From: Alitta virens
Taxonomy: Eukaryota > Annelida > Polychaeta > Phyllodocida > Nereididae
Assembly: GCA_932294295.1 (NCBI GenBank)
Contig: OW028581.1
Location: forward strand, 10,933,526-10,997,525
Length of the DNA: 64,000 bases
Direction: 5' to 3'
A program made the translations under genes and the position numbers. Below the pieces are notes generated by a model that saw only the letters and a program-made list of their open reading frames with translations, made no database searches and had not been told where the DNA came from. Below are positions 50,267 to 61,222 of the stretch, in pieces (within the stretch, counting starts at the first letter, position 1; each line of letters starts with the position of its first letter).

Positions 50267-50728
50267 GTGACCATCAAAGACCATAATGGACAACAAACCA
50301 CTATCAGCCAACCTCGAGAAACCACTGTTTATGCTTTGAAAGCAGAAAAAATATGGAATGGAGGACAGCAAAGTTATCCTGCTGATAAATTCACACTGAG
50401 TCACAAAGGGAAGACACCACAAGATGACATGACTCTGGCTGATATAATCTCTCCTTTAGAGGATCTGTGTCTGGAGATAGAGACATTTGATGTTATTTTA
50501 GAAAATGGGATGAACAGTAGTGAGAGAATGACTTGCACCTTGAAAGTGAAGGAGTTAGATAATGTGACCAATGTCATTCGCAGATTCATACATAGTGTTA
50601 CTAACATGACTTATGTGTTTATTAATACTGATAAGAATGCAGCCCTGAGGAGGTGCACAGCAATACCAAACAGAAGTGCATTTATGCCTGATTTGGTTGT
50701 TTACTACTATGCCACCAACGGATATTAA
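50267..50728 (+). CDS. Ubiquitin-like terminal exon, copy J (intact)
   Basis: This exon of 153 codons plus stop has the acceptor TGATTTCAG|GTGACC in phase 0. It is the second-block partner of copy C: the C-terminal tail is nearly identical (INTDKNAALRRCTAIPNRSA, end DLVVYYYATNGY), while the ubiquitin-like half shows several changes (SQPRETT; GKTPQDDMTLADIISPLEDL). That half resembles copies A and E in places, which hints at exchange between copies. Frame and acceptor are intact. Confidence 0.75.
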   Translation: MTIKDHNGQQTTISQPRETTVYALKAEKIWNGGQQSYPADKFTLSHKGKTPQDDMTLADIISPLEDLCLEIETFDVILENGMNSSERMTCTLKVKELDNVTNVIRRFIHSVTNMTYVFINTDKNAALRRCTAIPNRSAFMPDLVVYYYATNGY

Positions 50729-51038
50729 AATTCTAATTACAGTACTTAAAATGTATCTTTATTGGGTTAGATGTAATTGTTACTGTGTATTTTTAGTGAA
50801 TTTTTAACCTTCATTTACGCTATGTTTATTTCAGTAATGATTTAAAGCATTACATAGGTTTTTGTATTTTCATGTGTAAAGTAACATAAATGCTTCAATG
50901 AAAAAAAAAAAATTATCACCTAAAGTTGGATGTATGTAGATTGTTTGTAATTATGAAACCAGAAAAGGTATAACATCCCCTATAACATTCATATTGATAT
51001 AGGGTACACAAACTCTCGTTTACAGTTATTCATATGGA

Positions 51039-51416
51039 ATGAATCTGTCAGAATCTGTGTTTATTTATGTGAGAGATGCCAATGGCAAGATTGTCACACT
51101 TAGCTTGAAAAAATCTGGAATGGGGGAAGCAAATGGTATGCTGCAGATTTCTCTGTGTCATGAACACCAGACACTAAATAATGAACTTATTTATATCTGC
51201 ATTCTAGGGAAAGATCTGCTACTGCAGGTTGACTCAATTGGTGTCATTCTTCAAAATTGTGCTAATTATACACAGAAAACCAGTAACTTGAAAGTTGAAG
51301 AGTTAAATAATGGACATGCATTTGTCAGGACATATACAGTGCCTTGCAAAAGTATTGGCACTCCTTGGATTTTGCAAGCAAATATGTCTACGACAATTAT
51401 GCACACAGGCATATAA
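51039..51416 (+). CDS. Ubiquitin-like exon, copy K (compensated frameshift)
   Basis: Partner of copy D. The frame is open for 125 codons from an ATG at 51039: VFIYVRDANGKIVTLS, then about 12 out-of-frame-derived residues, then LCHEHQTLNNEL and DLLLQVDSIGVILQN. It shares D's 7-base loss, but a further 5-base loss brings the frame back. The C-terminus derives from a Tc1-type terminus, and a MITE sits immediately after the last codons. The usual GTGACC acceptor is absent; CTGTCAG|AATCTG would be phase 1. Whether it is expressed is open: either a tolerated variant or a pseudogene with chance restoration. Confidence 0.4.
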   Translation: MNLSESVFIYVRDANGKIVTLSLKKSGMGEANGMLQISLCHEHQTLNNELIYICILGKDLLLQVDSIGVILQNCANYTQKTSNLKVEELNNGHAFVRTYTVPCKSIGTPWILQANMSTTIMHTGI

Positions 51417-51927
51417 AAACCCAGTCGATTTTTGCCCCTTAACAGACGCTGTAGACGTCTAGTGGCTCCTATATTAGGCAAGAATAGACGTCTGTTACGT
51501 TATGAATTTCTGTTCTTACAGACTGGCAAAATCCAGGCTTCTAGACATCTAGAGTTACCACTTTCCCCATTCTTACAGACCATTAATTGAAATATTAGGG
51601 TAGTCTGTAGTTTACATATTTCTAGATTTACAGACCATCTGCATTTATTCAAAATTCCAGCATGCAGACGTCTAAATTTGCATGTATTATTGTTATAGAC
51701 CTTTTATAGATGTCTGTATCTATATCGGATTAAGGTCACTTTTCAGTATGCTACTGATGGTCTGTAAAAGCTGGTTTTGGACTACATACAGACTTCTGTG
51801 ATTGTATCCTGACTGTTTGGAAGTCCATGTCTGTACATGTGCAGACGTCTAAAATTGGGAAAATCAGCTTGTGACAGACGTCTACTGCGTCTGGAAGGAT
51901 GTATTTTTGGGTATGGTTTTTAGCTGA
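51410..51927. mobile_element. MITE with repeated AGACGTCT palindromes
   Basis: About 518 bp inserted in copy K relative to copy D, flanked by CACAGG on both sides. The two ends carry inverted CAGACGC(T/A)GTAGACGTCT. The palindrome AGACGTCT or a near match recurs about eight times. No ORF. Confidence 0.7.
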
Positions 51928-52239
51928 CACAGGACATGAATGGCACAAGCAATCAACCAAAATATTTCAGATGTGATAATTTACAGTGGGTAATTAAGTT
52001 GAAAGCTGATTTACAGCTGTTATGTAATGTCACATAACTGGTGCACATACAAAATCGACTTCATGATATTTTGATATAGTGAATATTTTTATGGTTTTCA
52101 CCAGATAACCTCTGAATTTGCTGAAATGAACCCCTGTGAAATATCAAGCAGCTAATAGTTAGCAAGACTTTTAGTGTACAATAAATTGGGAAAAATGTAT
52201 TAATATTTAAATCTTATTTTCATAAATCACTCAGTATTG

Positions 52240-54530
52240 CATGTTTGTTTGTTTGTTTGTTTGCTTGTATGTTTATTAACCAGATAAAGCATATATGCTT
52301 ATCGAGCTGGTACAAATAAAGATAGAGAATATATAACAATACATTGTGATATTGAGATAATAATTACATGTATAAAATGGTAATGAAACAGATTTGAATA
52401 AAGTAATTTTGCATACTATAAAATGGTAGTTGAAAGCAAAAATTTTGATAATTTGGAATAATATCTGGAAATATTTTAAAAATTACAATTGTTGATACCT
52501 TATGTATATAAGATAAATCGTTATTGTTTTACTACATGCCTTTAAGGAAACTTTCTCTACCTCAAAATGTGACAGCAGCTGTGAAATAATTTCTTTCCAT
52601 ATGCATGCTCCCTGACATTTTGTCATTTTTTTGCCTTCTGTTCTTACTCTGGGCAATTTTCATTTCATTCTATTTCTTGTATTTGCATAATTGGTATCTG
52701 CTAATTCTTGGAAATAGTTTGCATATATGTGCAGTAATATTTTCATTTTATGTTGGTACACTATTTTGGCCATGTTTAAGGCATAATGATCTTTGATAGT
52801 AATACTTGTTATGTAATGATGTTGAGGAAGTTAGTGGATCAAGATTAAAAAGGCCTTTGCAAAATTTCAATCCTTTTTAGGTGTCTTTTGGCAGCTGTAC
52901 CATGAATTTCATTTCCATAGCTAATCTTTGAATGAAAATAAGCATGGTACAGTTGCATTTTCCCTTTGTTTGTGACCTTATTATTTATGATTTTGAATGC
53001 TCTGATGAATTTAAACTAGTCATTTGCATATTTGAGAAAGATATGAGTGTTGTGCTAAAAAATTCATAAAATGAGTGTTTTTTGCAACATTTTCGTGGTA
53101 TTTCGCCGTTTTTGTGGCTCTTGGCCTTGTATGCAACCCACCTCAGGGCCCTGGGTGGCGAATTTAAAAACTAGGTTCAAGCGGCAAAAATGGCGGGATC
53201 CCAACTTTTCAGACCTGTCCAGAAATGCAATTACTAGTGACTTGTATAAATGTTTTAATTGCACTTGAGCTTTGTTGAGAGCATGCCACTGTAGGTGTGC
53301 CAAGGGTGAATGTAATTCATAATGTAATTAAGCTGAGGATGTTGCACTCATTCACACATTGCATTGAGTGATTAACTCTTAGTCATTGTTATAATTAACA
53401 TATAGCCCCATTTGGTAGTACTCTAGCACTAACACTCTACCAATCCACTACATGTACAATATCAGCACCTTCTGGATTCAGCACCGTAAGGCTCTAGTTC
53501 CTTAGTTTTATTTCTTTTAAAATATCAGGAATATTTTTCATTTCACAAAACACCGCGTAGTGTGTTTTTGCTGTCATTTACAATTAAACCATTTGCCTGG
53601 AACCACATTGTTAGGTTCTCTAAAGATTGTTCTGCTTCTTGTTTCAGTTTTTGTGGGTCATTTCCTGATAAAAAGATACTTGTGTCATTCAGTTGCATTT
53701 TTTAGGTCATTAAAACGAACTAGAAAGAGAAGTGGGCCTAAAATAGAACCATTTTAACAGTTTTTGGATTCTGATGTTTCATTTTTTATGTTAACTTTCT
53801 GTTGCCTATTAGTAAAATATGATTTTATCAATTCAATGGCGGGTCCTCTTACGCCATATTTTTCTAGTTTTGTAAGTTTGTGTTTTATGAGGTTAAATGC
53901 CTTTGTTAAGTCTAGGAATATTCCAATTGTCATTTCTTTATTATCTATTGATTGGCGAATGGTGTCTATTACTTTAACCAATGCCAATGATGAAATCTAA
54001 ACTGACAGTTATAAAGATTTTTTTGCTTCTCCAAGAAATTTTACACTCTATTGTAAATAACTTTTTCTATTACTTTGTTTATGCCACTTAATAAAGTAAT
54101 AGTTCTATAATTATTTGGATCATCAGTATTGTTTCCTTAGTGAATTGGAATTACCTTGCCTGTTTTAGGGGATCTGGATATTTCCCTGTTTTTAATATCT
54201 GGTTGCATAGGAGAACCAAAGGCATTAGGCTATAACAGTGCTGAAGAATTTTATTTGAGATTCCATCGATTCCCGGTGCTTTTTTTAATTTTTTTGAAAT
54301 AAGAAATTATTCTTTGTATTTCTTCTTGATTTGTAGGGTATATGTACATACTGCTTTTGCATGATGTCTTTAAATAATTTTGAAATTTTATTGTCCTACA
54401 ATATGGAGTTTTTAATTTCCTACATTTATAAAATGATCACAGTGCATTAGCAATTTCTTGGTCACCAGTAAATACTTTTCCTTTGTGTGTTATTTTGTTT
54501 ATTTCTTTCTTGGCTTTTTTCTTTTTAGGA
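52240..54530 (-). mobile_element. Degenerate LINE with RT remnant (block 2)
   Basis: At 53754-53987 (minus) MTIGIFLDLTKAF and KYGVRGPAIELIKSYFTNRQ identify a non-LTR reverse transcriptase. It is interrupted at about 53.04-53.50 kb by an unrelated insertion. The 3' part matches 39915-40965. Confidence 0.65.
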
Positions 54531-56249
54531 TTAATAACTGGTCTCAGAATTATATTGGTAAATGATTAGTCATTGAGTAATCAGAAATTAAAGTTTCAAA
54601 TGGACAGCCAAAAGTCACTATCCACATGTGAGAAGTGTAAAATATAGCATTTCCTGACTATCAGGACCAGATGTAAAGTTGCGTCAATCTGAAAAGTGCC
54701 AATAATATGAATGAAATTTCTCCAAAACAATGACTTCATAACTGGCTCTGTCATTTCCTGCTGTATGAAAAAAAATTTATATCTGAACAAAAATAATGCT
54801 TGGATCAACAATAACTATGAGGCTGTACAACAAATTATAGGCATATACTCAGGTTGCCTGATTAATGGGATTTAGCATGCATATTATTTCATAATGTTAT
54901 ATAATGATTTCATTGCCTGTATCTTTGGTCGATACTCAAAACTATTCCTCTGAAACATTTTTTGATGGTTACATGTGCCGTTTACATCCTGTGTAGAATT
55001 AAAATTGGCATATTTTGCAAATTTCTTGCGGTGCCAGTACTTCTAAAAGGCACTGTATCTATGCTACTGACAGAATATTTCTTTAAAACGTGAGGGTTAC
55101 ATCCAACAGGAAAAGTCTCTCTTTCAGTAACTTCTGTGCCATCTCTCAATGACTTCATACCTGGCTCTGTCATTTCCTAAAAGGAGATGCCATGACTGAA
55201 AATGCAGCTTATCTATTACAGATAACTTGTTATTAATCCACTTTTTCGCTGATAATATATTGAAAAAGTTATCTGAATAAAATAAAACATGCTTGTAAAC
55301 AAGCCTTGTGTTTGTTAACCTAATAATTGACCATGCCTTGATGGCTTACTGAGGTAATTAATGATGTAAAGGCTGATTGATTTCCAGTGCAGGAAATGTT
55401 AACCTGCAGTTTGTGTTCTGATTAAGTGTTTCATGTTATTGTAAATGACATTTACGCAAGGCAATTAAGGAGCTAGGTTTAGTCTCAAGTGATTTTCTTG
55501 ATTTGATACGGAAATATTTTCTAATTTTTGGTAACTGAGATATGCTTTTCAATACGAAATATGAATCAGATGAAAAGTCTTCTTAGTAATTTTATACTTC
55601 CAATTGATTCATAATCGAAATGGTGAACATAGATACTTTGAGGAGGTTTATAGAGCCCTAAATGTATATGTCTTCAGTCATATATAACATAGAATTTATT
55701 TATAGACATTTTTATATTGTGGTTGCCTTTGTGTAACTTATACACCTGTGAATAAAGCCATAAAGCTTATTTCTGATAGCTTTCAAAATTTTCATGTTCA
55801 GGTCAAATGGTTTTTGACAATGTAATGCAACATACAATTGAACTATATATCATATATATACAGCTATATTTTTTAAGTTATGGATGGAACATGGGACTCC
55901 CGAAAACTTTTGTCTTAATGATTCAGCGGTTTTGCTTCAGGCAGTAATATATTTGTATTATAAGAGCTTTAAATGTATCCTGGAATAAAGGGAAAACGTG
56001 TTGCATGATTACTTAAACTTACAAAGAGTTTTCTATTTTCTTTGTAAATAATTAATAAAACACAATAGTTTTTTTGTGAAAAACAAGCATATAAAATGGG
56101 ATTTTATGGTTTCATGTGACTAATTGTAAAATGACATGGTAAACAAATACAAATTGGAAAAGAAGACTTTGTAAGACATGTGTAAGTAAAAACATGAATT
56201 CTGCTACATAAAGTGAACAAATGGCAGTTAAATAATACCTAAAACTACT

Positions 56250-57195
56250 AGAGTCTTTGACATAGTACACAGTCACAAGAAATGCAGGATACCCTGAAGG
56301 AGAGCCAAAAGTAGTGTAAAGTTACCACTGGAATCCCACATGAAACAATCATCATGCTGCAAGAGTCACTTGAAGGGCATAGCACCTGGCATGGCCGGAG
56401 TGCTGGCCAAAGGATGGTAGATCTGAGTGCTTTGGCTGGAAGTAGCACCTGGCATGGACGGAGTTCGCACAGAATAGCGATTCCATTTTGTTTGTGAACA
56501 ACACCTGGGATGCCCAGTGCATTGTTATGGAGGTGGTGCACCTAGCATGGCTGGTGTGCACATGTTTCAGTTCATTTTGAGAGGAGTGTGTGTTATATTT
56601 TGTAGGGTCAAGGACTATTGCTTGTATCACAGGTTTGAGGGTTGCGCTGAAGGTGTTGCAGTCGATTGGCAATCGCTGGTCGTTTGTGAATGTCAAACCA
56701 CTGTGCATTCCTTAGACGTTGATGGATGTTGGCAGAGTACGCATAGGGCAGCAGGAAACTTCTGTTTCCTGTTGGAGTACGAGAGTTGTTGTGTTGCGCT
56801 GGCTATGTATGAGGAGAAATGGAAATGGTCAGCTGTTGAAGAAATAGTAATCAGATTAAAGGTCAACATGAGTTCTTTGTTGGTAACTTGCACCAGCTCC
56901 CCTGCCCTTAGGCAACCATGATATGTGAAGGCAAATATGGTGGCCCAGAGTTTCTGATCATAGTGGTGATGAATGATTGAGGGAAGGATACCAATAAGTT
57001 GTCTCAGTATAGATATTTTGATGGGTAAAAGCTGCCTAAATGGGCTGGTCAAGCTTTTGTTCGTGAGACCTTGTAGGGTTTTTGTCACAATGAAAGATGC
57101 GGTAGTCTCATGGTGTTGGTGCATCTTGTGGACAAAGGAGATGGACGATATATAGGTGGTAATAGATTTGTGGGATAGCCCCTTCTTGTGCAAAT
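56250..57195 (-). mobile_element. Tyrosine-recombinase fragment (DIRS/Ngaro- or Crypton-like)
   Basis: On the minus strand, KGLSHKSITTYISSISFVHK (core-binding region), then FAFTYHGCLRAGELVQVT with the first catalytic Arg. In a second frame, LPIDCNTFSATLKPVIQ and a YNTHSSQ stretch stand where the His-x-x-Arg box should be. A stop and a frameshift separate the two, the second Arg is lost, and no reverse transcriptase is linked. It is a dead fragment. Confidence 0.6.
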
Positions 57196-57360
57196 GTGTA
57201 ATGAATACTAAGTTACCTACTTATGCTGTGATTTTGTTGACAAGCAAACATTTGAACAGGTCAACTTGTCTCAATACTATAGTGGGGTATAGCCCAATGT
57301 CAAAATTGTCTCCACTAAACTGCTGAAGGAGTAACCAGTGAATTCACCTTATTGTGAAAA

Positions 57361-57457
57361 CCATCCTGTCTGTCTATCTGTCTGTCTAGCTGTCTAGCTG
57401 TCTGACTGTCTATCTGTCTGACTGTCTGACTGTCTGACTGTCTGCCTGCCTGCCTTT
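57361..57457. repeat. (CTGT)n / (CTGA)n microsatellite
   Basis: About 95 bases of imperfect CTGTCTGACTGTCTAT units just upstream of copy L. Confidence 0.9.
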
Positions 57458-57567
57458 TTTTGCATGATGTGCCTGATTTTGTCAGGTAATTGTGAAATTG
57501 GTGCTTGTTGCAGTATTTTTATCAATATTTGCTGCACAATGATAACACCAGGAATAACTGATTTCAG

Positions 57568-57999
57568 GTGACCATCAAAGATCATAATGGACAACAAACC
57601 ACCATCAGTCGACCTCAACATACCACTGTTTACGCTTTGAAAACAGAAAATGTTTGGAATGGAGGACAGCAATGTTATCCTGCTGATAAATTCACACTGA
57701 GTCAAAATGGGAATACGCTACGAGATGACATGTCTCTGGTTGATATAATCTCTCCTTTGGAGGATCTGTGTCTGAAGATAGAGACATTTGATGTTATTTT
57801 AGAAAATGGGATGTGCAAGAAGTACATGCACCTTGAAAGTGAAGGAGTTAGATAATGTGGAAAATGTCATTCGTGGATTCATATGTACCAGTAATATGTT
57901 CAGTTTACATTTATATGCTGATAAAAATCAAACTTGCATCATTGAACAGAAGTGCACTCATGCCTGACTCTGTCATTTACTACTATGCAATCTACTAAC
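57568..57999 (+). pseudogene. Ubiquitin-like exon, copy L (two frameshifts)
   Basis: Block-duplicate of copy G. The acceptor (TGATTTCAG|GTGACC) and first 80 codons are good (VTIKDHNGQQTTISRP; FTLSQNGNTLRDDMSLVDII). A length change after ENGM shifts the frame and gives an early stop at 57853. The tail is still recognisable in other frames, with a second shift near 57930. AATAAA is kept at 58163. A truncated one-domain product is conceivable. Confidence 0.65.
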
Positions 58000-58162
58000 A
58001 GGTTTTTTTCAAGCACCAGAGTGCTTTTTACGACTTTCAAATCAGGACAAGTCATATCTTGAATTGACAGATTGTGATGTCAAACTGTGTCATTGTAATT
58101 TTCATCTCGATATATTAAAGCTCTATAACTTGTCTGAATAGTCGCCATTATGTTTATAAGCA

Positions 58163-58168
58163 AATAAA
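58163..58168 (+). terminator. Poly(A) signal of copy L
   Basis: AATAAA in CAAATAAAATTGTC, matching the signal after copy G. Confidence 0.4.
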
Positions 58169-58384
58169 ATTGTCTTTGCCCTATGCAATTGGATAATTTG
58201 TAATTTTTCTATTATTCTGGAATACTGAGTACACAAGCAGTCGAAGTCATATAGGATTGGCATTAGATACATCTTCTTGTCTATATTTTGCTAATATTGG
58301 TTCTTCGTATGTATGTGTTATATATGCATCACTGAACATCTCAATTATGTATCTTGATTTTTCGGTGAAATTTCCATCCCTCAT

Positions 58385-59200
58385 CCCAGCAAGCACACCA
58401 ACATTATTTCAACGTTGAAACAACCTTTACCATAACCTTTAAATAACGTTGATATCACATGTAGAATGAACGTTATTTCATGGAGGTTATTTTAACGTTG
58501 AGGTTTGGAGGTTATTTTAACGTTGAGGTTTAGAGGTTATTTTAACATTGACGTTTGGAGGTTATTTTAACGTTGAGGTTTGGAGGTTATTTTAACATTG
58601 AGGTTTGGAGGTTATTTTAACGTTGAGGTTTGGAGGTTATTTTAACATTGAGGTGTGGAGGTTATTTCAACGTTGCAGTTTGGAGGTTATAATTCTTAGT
58701 TCTAGGCCATGCATGAAACAGCAACATGTATACACTACAACAAATTTGTGCAGCTTAATTTAGAGCGATCAATCCCCATGCAATTAAAGAACCATCAGAT
58801 CTTATTAAACATTTGTGTGTAAATTACTCTTGAACAACAAAGGATGACAAAGATTATAGCAGATTAAAAACTTACACAAATTTAAACAAAATGGCGCGGC
58901 TTCCTCCTTCAGCTAGGATGATGTCAGGCCAATTCCACCAGGGACGTTTGATTACATTAAAATTTGGTTAAAAAATGGTTTTGATATTAACATGAGATTA
59001 ACGTTAATACAACATTTATATAAGGTTTGATTACATACAAATCTAGTTGGTTTTGATTTAAAAATTGCATTAATATTGAAACAACATATTTTGATAACAT
59101 TCTAATCTGGTTTGAAGTATTAATTTTTTTTGGTTTGGTAACGTTATTAGTGTATCTGGTGTAATATCAACGTTGATTTAAGGTTTGTGTGCTTGCTGTG
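58385..59200. mobile_element. Non-autonomous DNA transposon with internal minisatellite
   Basis: Inverted ends CCCAGCAAGCACACCAAC and GTTTGTGTGCTTGCTGTG, flanked by AT. The empty site is seen at 46325 after copy G. AACGTTGA units occur throughout. No ORF. Confidence 0.8.
58482..58690. repeat. 25-bp minisatellite, about 8-9 copies
   Basis: Unit GGAGGTTATTTTAACGTTGA plus GGTTT, repeated with few changes, inside the element at 58385-59200. Confidence 0.92.
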
Positions 59201-59869
59201 ATGTATCACTAGTGCAAAGCTGCGTGGGTAACTGCAGCTAGCCAATGACAAGTTAACTGGCCACGTTTCAGTCCATAAATAGAAAGATTTAAATTATAAA
59301 TTTCATAATGTAAAACTGCTTTGAGCAGAGAAAGAATGATTAAAATTTTATCAAATAGCTCTAATTGCTCTACTTCACTCTGTCATTGGTACACACAAGA
59401 TTTTCCCTGATGTGACAAATAAAAGAATGTTATGTTATCTTACCTATCAGATATGCAGTTCATATATTCTCATATTTGACATTGCTCCATTGCATGGTCA
59501 CACAGCCTCTGTCAGAACCAGATGTTCATATTCCTTAATTACATATTTTTTTTGGGGTTATGATCTTTATGCTGCATATGGCATGTTCGTTTGATAGATT
59601 TAAGTGTACTGGGTTGGTCGGCTTCATTGGCAATCATTTGATAAAGGTTTGTCTCACAAATGCTCATGGAAGAACCTGAACCAAATGTTCGCTTTCATTC
59701 GAAAGTTGTTCACAAATAAATTTTTGTCAAAAGCAATGACAATAGATAACTAAGAAGAGCTATTAGAGATACGAGAAAAATTGATGTTCATGTGTGAAAT
59801 AGCAACACATTCATTAAATCCATCTCTTACACATATAAATTCTTTTAAAATATGTATGTTACACTCATC

Positions 59870-60040
59870 TTGAACTGATGTTTTTATCCAGAAGGTTGTG
59901 AAAGCAGTCCTTCAGGATATTGTCATAGTATGAGATGTGATTGAGTGGAACAGTCAAGAAAATTTTCAAATGAATAAGCTCAGTGGCTATCAAGCTGAGT
60001 AGTGTCACATGTTGCTCAGTCTACTTTAAAATGCATTGCG
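59870..60040 (+). pseudogene. Relic of BTB-gene exon 3 (third block)
   Basis: TTTTTATCCAGAAGG and the following 3' sequence, through ACTTTAAAATGCATTGCG, match 32088-32240. The acceptor and first half of the exon are lost and stops are present. Confidence 0.55.
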
Positions 60041-60659
60041 CAACATTCTTTGGCACGTTTTTTAGGACGGATATATGTAGTTTGCTAAAAAATCATAAAA
60101 TGAGTGTGTACGGGGCCCAGAGTTTTTTCCCGATGTTGGCTTTATGTCGACCCAATTTCGTTTGGAAGTTAACCTAATGTTGGACTTATCCAGATGACAC
60201 AATTTGTCTGTGTTTCTGAGATATTGCAGTCCTATAGTTTGACCCTGCCACAAACATGAGGATCAATGATTACCATGATTTTGTGTATGTTGCCAAATAT
60301 TGTGGCGTTAGCAATTAGTTGGCAGTCAGTCTTCAACCATGTGTGTTGCTGTTATATTAAGCACACAATTGGTCAACACTTCATTTGTCCCATGTAGTTA
60401 AGGATTTTGTTAAATACTGCTTTTGTTGCACACAAACAGTATAGTCAGGGAACAGGCATTATCCATATAACACAATTAATGCATTCTCCTTAAAGCATTT
60501 GAATAAAATATCGCAGAGCACAATGTGAGAATTTTTCTTCTTTTTTTGGACTGATTAAAAAAAAAATTACAAATGGCTTATTTTGTACCAGGTTTAGTTG
60601 GTTATTTATTATAGTGCCGAGCATAAAAGTGGTTACACTGGCAAACAATGAAAAATGTG

Positions 60660-60778
60660 GATGGATGGATGGATAGATAGCTAGATAGATTGATAGACAG
60701 ATTGATTGATTGATTGATTGATCAACAGATTGATTGATAGATTGATTGATCGATTGATAGATTGATTGATTGATTGTT
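60660..60778. repeat. (GATT)n / (GATA)n microsatellite
   Basis: Imperfect GATTGATTGATAGATT units. Confidence 0.9.
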
Positions 60779-61071
60779 ATAAACATCATTTAATATATCT
60801 GAAAACTGAAATATTCATCATAGTCTATATACAGAGGCGTTGCAATGGGGGCAAACTCTTACCCCTCCCAAAGGGATTTTGGGGAAACTAAACTACCTGA
60901 TTTTGATATTTCTTCAAATTTTTTTCTCCCTTCTATAGCTATTTCATCATTCTTACCATATATACAATGAAACTTTACTTTTAGCTCACCTTATTAAGCT
61001 CACATAACTATTAATATAAGACCTCACAATTAAAACCACTTCGTAAGTTCATTATTGATACCGCCAAATCT

Positions 61072-61102
61072 ATGTATGTATGTATATATGTATGTATGTA
61101 TG

Positions 61103-61151
<49 letters not shown>

Positions 61152-61222
61152 GTCTACCAATCTACCAATCTATTAATATCTACCTATCTATCTATCTGTC
61201 TATCTGTCTATCTATATCTATC
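61072..61222. repeat. (TATG)n and (TATC)n microsatellite
   Basis: TATGTATG followed by a long TATCTATC run with a few CTGT and CCAA interruptions. Confidence 0.92.

Noticed and set aside
33275..50728. Conjugatable ubiquitin or ISG15-type modifier
   Set aside because: No copy ends in Gly-Gly, or has one just before extra residues.
33275..58000. Ubiquitin-like copies as processed retrocopies
   Set aside because: Each keeps an acceptor and intron-like upstream sequence plus 3' flank, and they sit in ordered block duplications, with no poly(A) tracts.
58482..58690. CRISPR-like array
   Set aside because: The units are directly adjacent with no unique spacers, in a eukaryotic transposon. It is a minisatellite.
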